Of a stretch of DNA of 6,448 bases, positions 5,616 to 6,448 are shown in pieces. Within the stretch, counting starts at the first letter, position 1. Every line of letters begins with the position of its first letter. The position numbers and the translations under genes are program-made. Origin of the DNA: Candidatus Heimdallarchaeota archaeon LC_2 (GTDB lineage Archaea > Asgardarchaeota > Heimdallarchaeia > Heimdallarchaeales > Kariarchaeaceae); the NCBI GenBank assembly GCA_001940725.1, contig MDVR01000076.1:1-6448 (forward strand), given 5' to 3'. The notes beneath the pieces are model-generated. The model was given only the letters and a program-made list of their open reading frames with translations. It was not told where the DNA came from and searched no databases.

Positions 5616-6448
5616 ATGAAAATTGGATTTCATCTATCAATAAAAGGAGGTATCGAAAATGTACCTGTTAAAGCAAATAAACTTGGTTATACGACCTTTC
5701 AATTCTTCACTCGATCATCAAGATCATGGAATTACAAACTAATAGAGAAGATTCAAATTAAAAATTTTAAGAAAAATTGTAATATATTTAATTTTGATAC
5801 AAAAGTTATTCATCTTCCCTACTTGCCAAATTTTGCTACATCTGATACAATCATTAGGAATAAATCAATCGCATCTTTAGTTGAGGAAGTTTCAAGAGCA
5901 GATTTACTTGATGTTAATTTCTTGGTAATTCATATTGGTTCACATAAGGGTGAAGGCTTAACTTCTGGAATAAAAAATGTAATTGATGCTGTTAATTTTG
6001 CTTTAAATGAGAATAACCGAGTGAAAATATTATTGGAAACATCAGCAGGATACAAAAATTCAGTCGGTAGTAAATTTGAAGAATTAATGCAAATAATAGA
6101 TAAAATAGAGATACCAAAGCGTGTGGGGGTTTGTTTTGATACTTGTCATGTGTTTGCTGCAAATTATGATTTAAGAAATAAAACCTCAGTCGAAACCGTA
6201 ATTGAAACATTCAAAGAAAATGTTGGCCTTAATTATCTCTCTCTTATTCATTTGAATGATTCTAAAAGCAAACTTGGTGGAGGACTTGATAGACATCATC
6301 ACATTGGAAAGGGTGAAATAGGAATTGAAGCCTTCAAAAGTTTACTAAATCATCCGGATTTAAAGAATATTCCAAAAATACTTGAAACACCAAATCAACC
6401 AGATTATGGTGATATTGATAATTTAAGGTTGGTTAAATCATTAATAAG
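5616..6448 (+). CDS. nfo: Endonuclease IV (AP endonuclease), last residues cut by window
   Basis: A zinc-dependent apurinic/apyrimidinic endonuclease of base excision repair. It cleaves the backbone 5' of abasic sites and has a TIM-barrel fold. The 277 codons visible compare with about 285 in the E. coli enzyme, so only a short end is missing. The start MKIGFHLSIKGG matches the family's opening strand. All nine metal ligands are present by position: His66, His106, Glu141, Asp175, His178, His212, Asp225, His227 and Glu257 (E. coli 69, 109, 145, 179, 182, 216, 229, 231, 261). Signature segments FDTCHVFAANYD (174-185), HLNDSK (212-217) and DRHHHIGKGEIG (225-236) are intact, so the enzyme should be active. 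ATG 5616 is supported by AGAGGA upstream. The gene is divergent from the large membrane protein gene, across a 104-base promoter gap. Confidence 0.96.
   Translation, partial: MKIGFHLSIKGGIENVPVKANKLGYTTFQFFTRSSRSWNYKLIEKIQIKNFKKNCNIFNFDTKVIHLPYLPNFATSDTIIRNKSIASLVEEVSRADLLDVNFLVIHIGSHKGEGLTSGIKNVIDAVNFALNENNRVKILLETSAGYKNSVGSKFEELMQIIDKIEIPKRVGVCFDTCHVFAANYDLRNKTSVETVIETFKENVGLNYLSLIHLNDSKSKLGGGLDRHHHIGKGEIGIEAFKSLLNHPDLKNIPKILETPNQPDYGDIDNLRLVKSLI

Noticed and set aside
5992..6210. A 72-codon minus-strand open frame.
   Set aside because: It is antisense to endonuclease IV across conserved metal-binding residues, so it is a shadow.

Overview
This window reads as a piece of an AT-rich archaeal chromosome. 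The evidence is an Orc1/Cdc6-type replication initiator at the left edge, archaeal TATA-like boxes at the spacing expected for leaderless transcripts, and purine-rich Shine-Dalgarno sites (AGAGGGG, AGAGGA) in front of other genes. The phylum cannot be fixed from this much sequence. A low-GC Thermoplasmata-related marine lineage or an Asgard-type archaeon would both fit, and I give neither with confidence.

Layout from left to right. (1) 1-982, minus strand: orc1/cdc6, complete at its N-terminus and cut at its C-terminus by the window edge. (2) 983-1772: a long AT-rich gap with no intact gene. Its first 500 bases hold short inverted repeats and palindromes, and its position beside orc1/cdc6 makes it a candidate replication origin. 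At 1493-1597 (minus) it also holds a previously hidden remnant: about 34 codons homologous to the C-terminal tail of the large membrane protein encoded further right. (3) 1773-3210, plus strand: a two-gene unit, a small three-helix membrane protein followed after 28 bases by an MJ1255-type GT-B glycosyltransferase. (4) 3211-3369: a short convergent spacer with a run of nine T that could terminate the plus-strand unit. (5) 3370-5511, minus strand: a 713-residue membrane protein that I cannot assign to any family. It has about eight N-terminal membrane helices, a beta-rich soluble part with imperfect 17-residue repeats, a charged helical region and an acidic tail. (6) 5512-5615: a divergent promoter region centred on the palindrome TTTTTAAAAA. 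(7) 5616 to the right edge, plus strand: endonuclease IV (nfo), with all nine metal-binding residues present and only the last few residues missing.

The two ends of the window concern DNA replication and repair. The glycosyltransferase and the two membrane proteins suggest an envelope-related function between them, but nothing shows they work together. The most interesting signal is the tail remnant. It lies in the same orientation as the intact gene's tail, about 1.9 kb away, so the glycosyltransferase unit is flanked by two directly repeated copies of that tail. This suggests a former tandem paralogue that was mostly lost or replaced, or else a short surviving microprotein carrying the conserved core KEIID.
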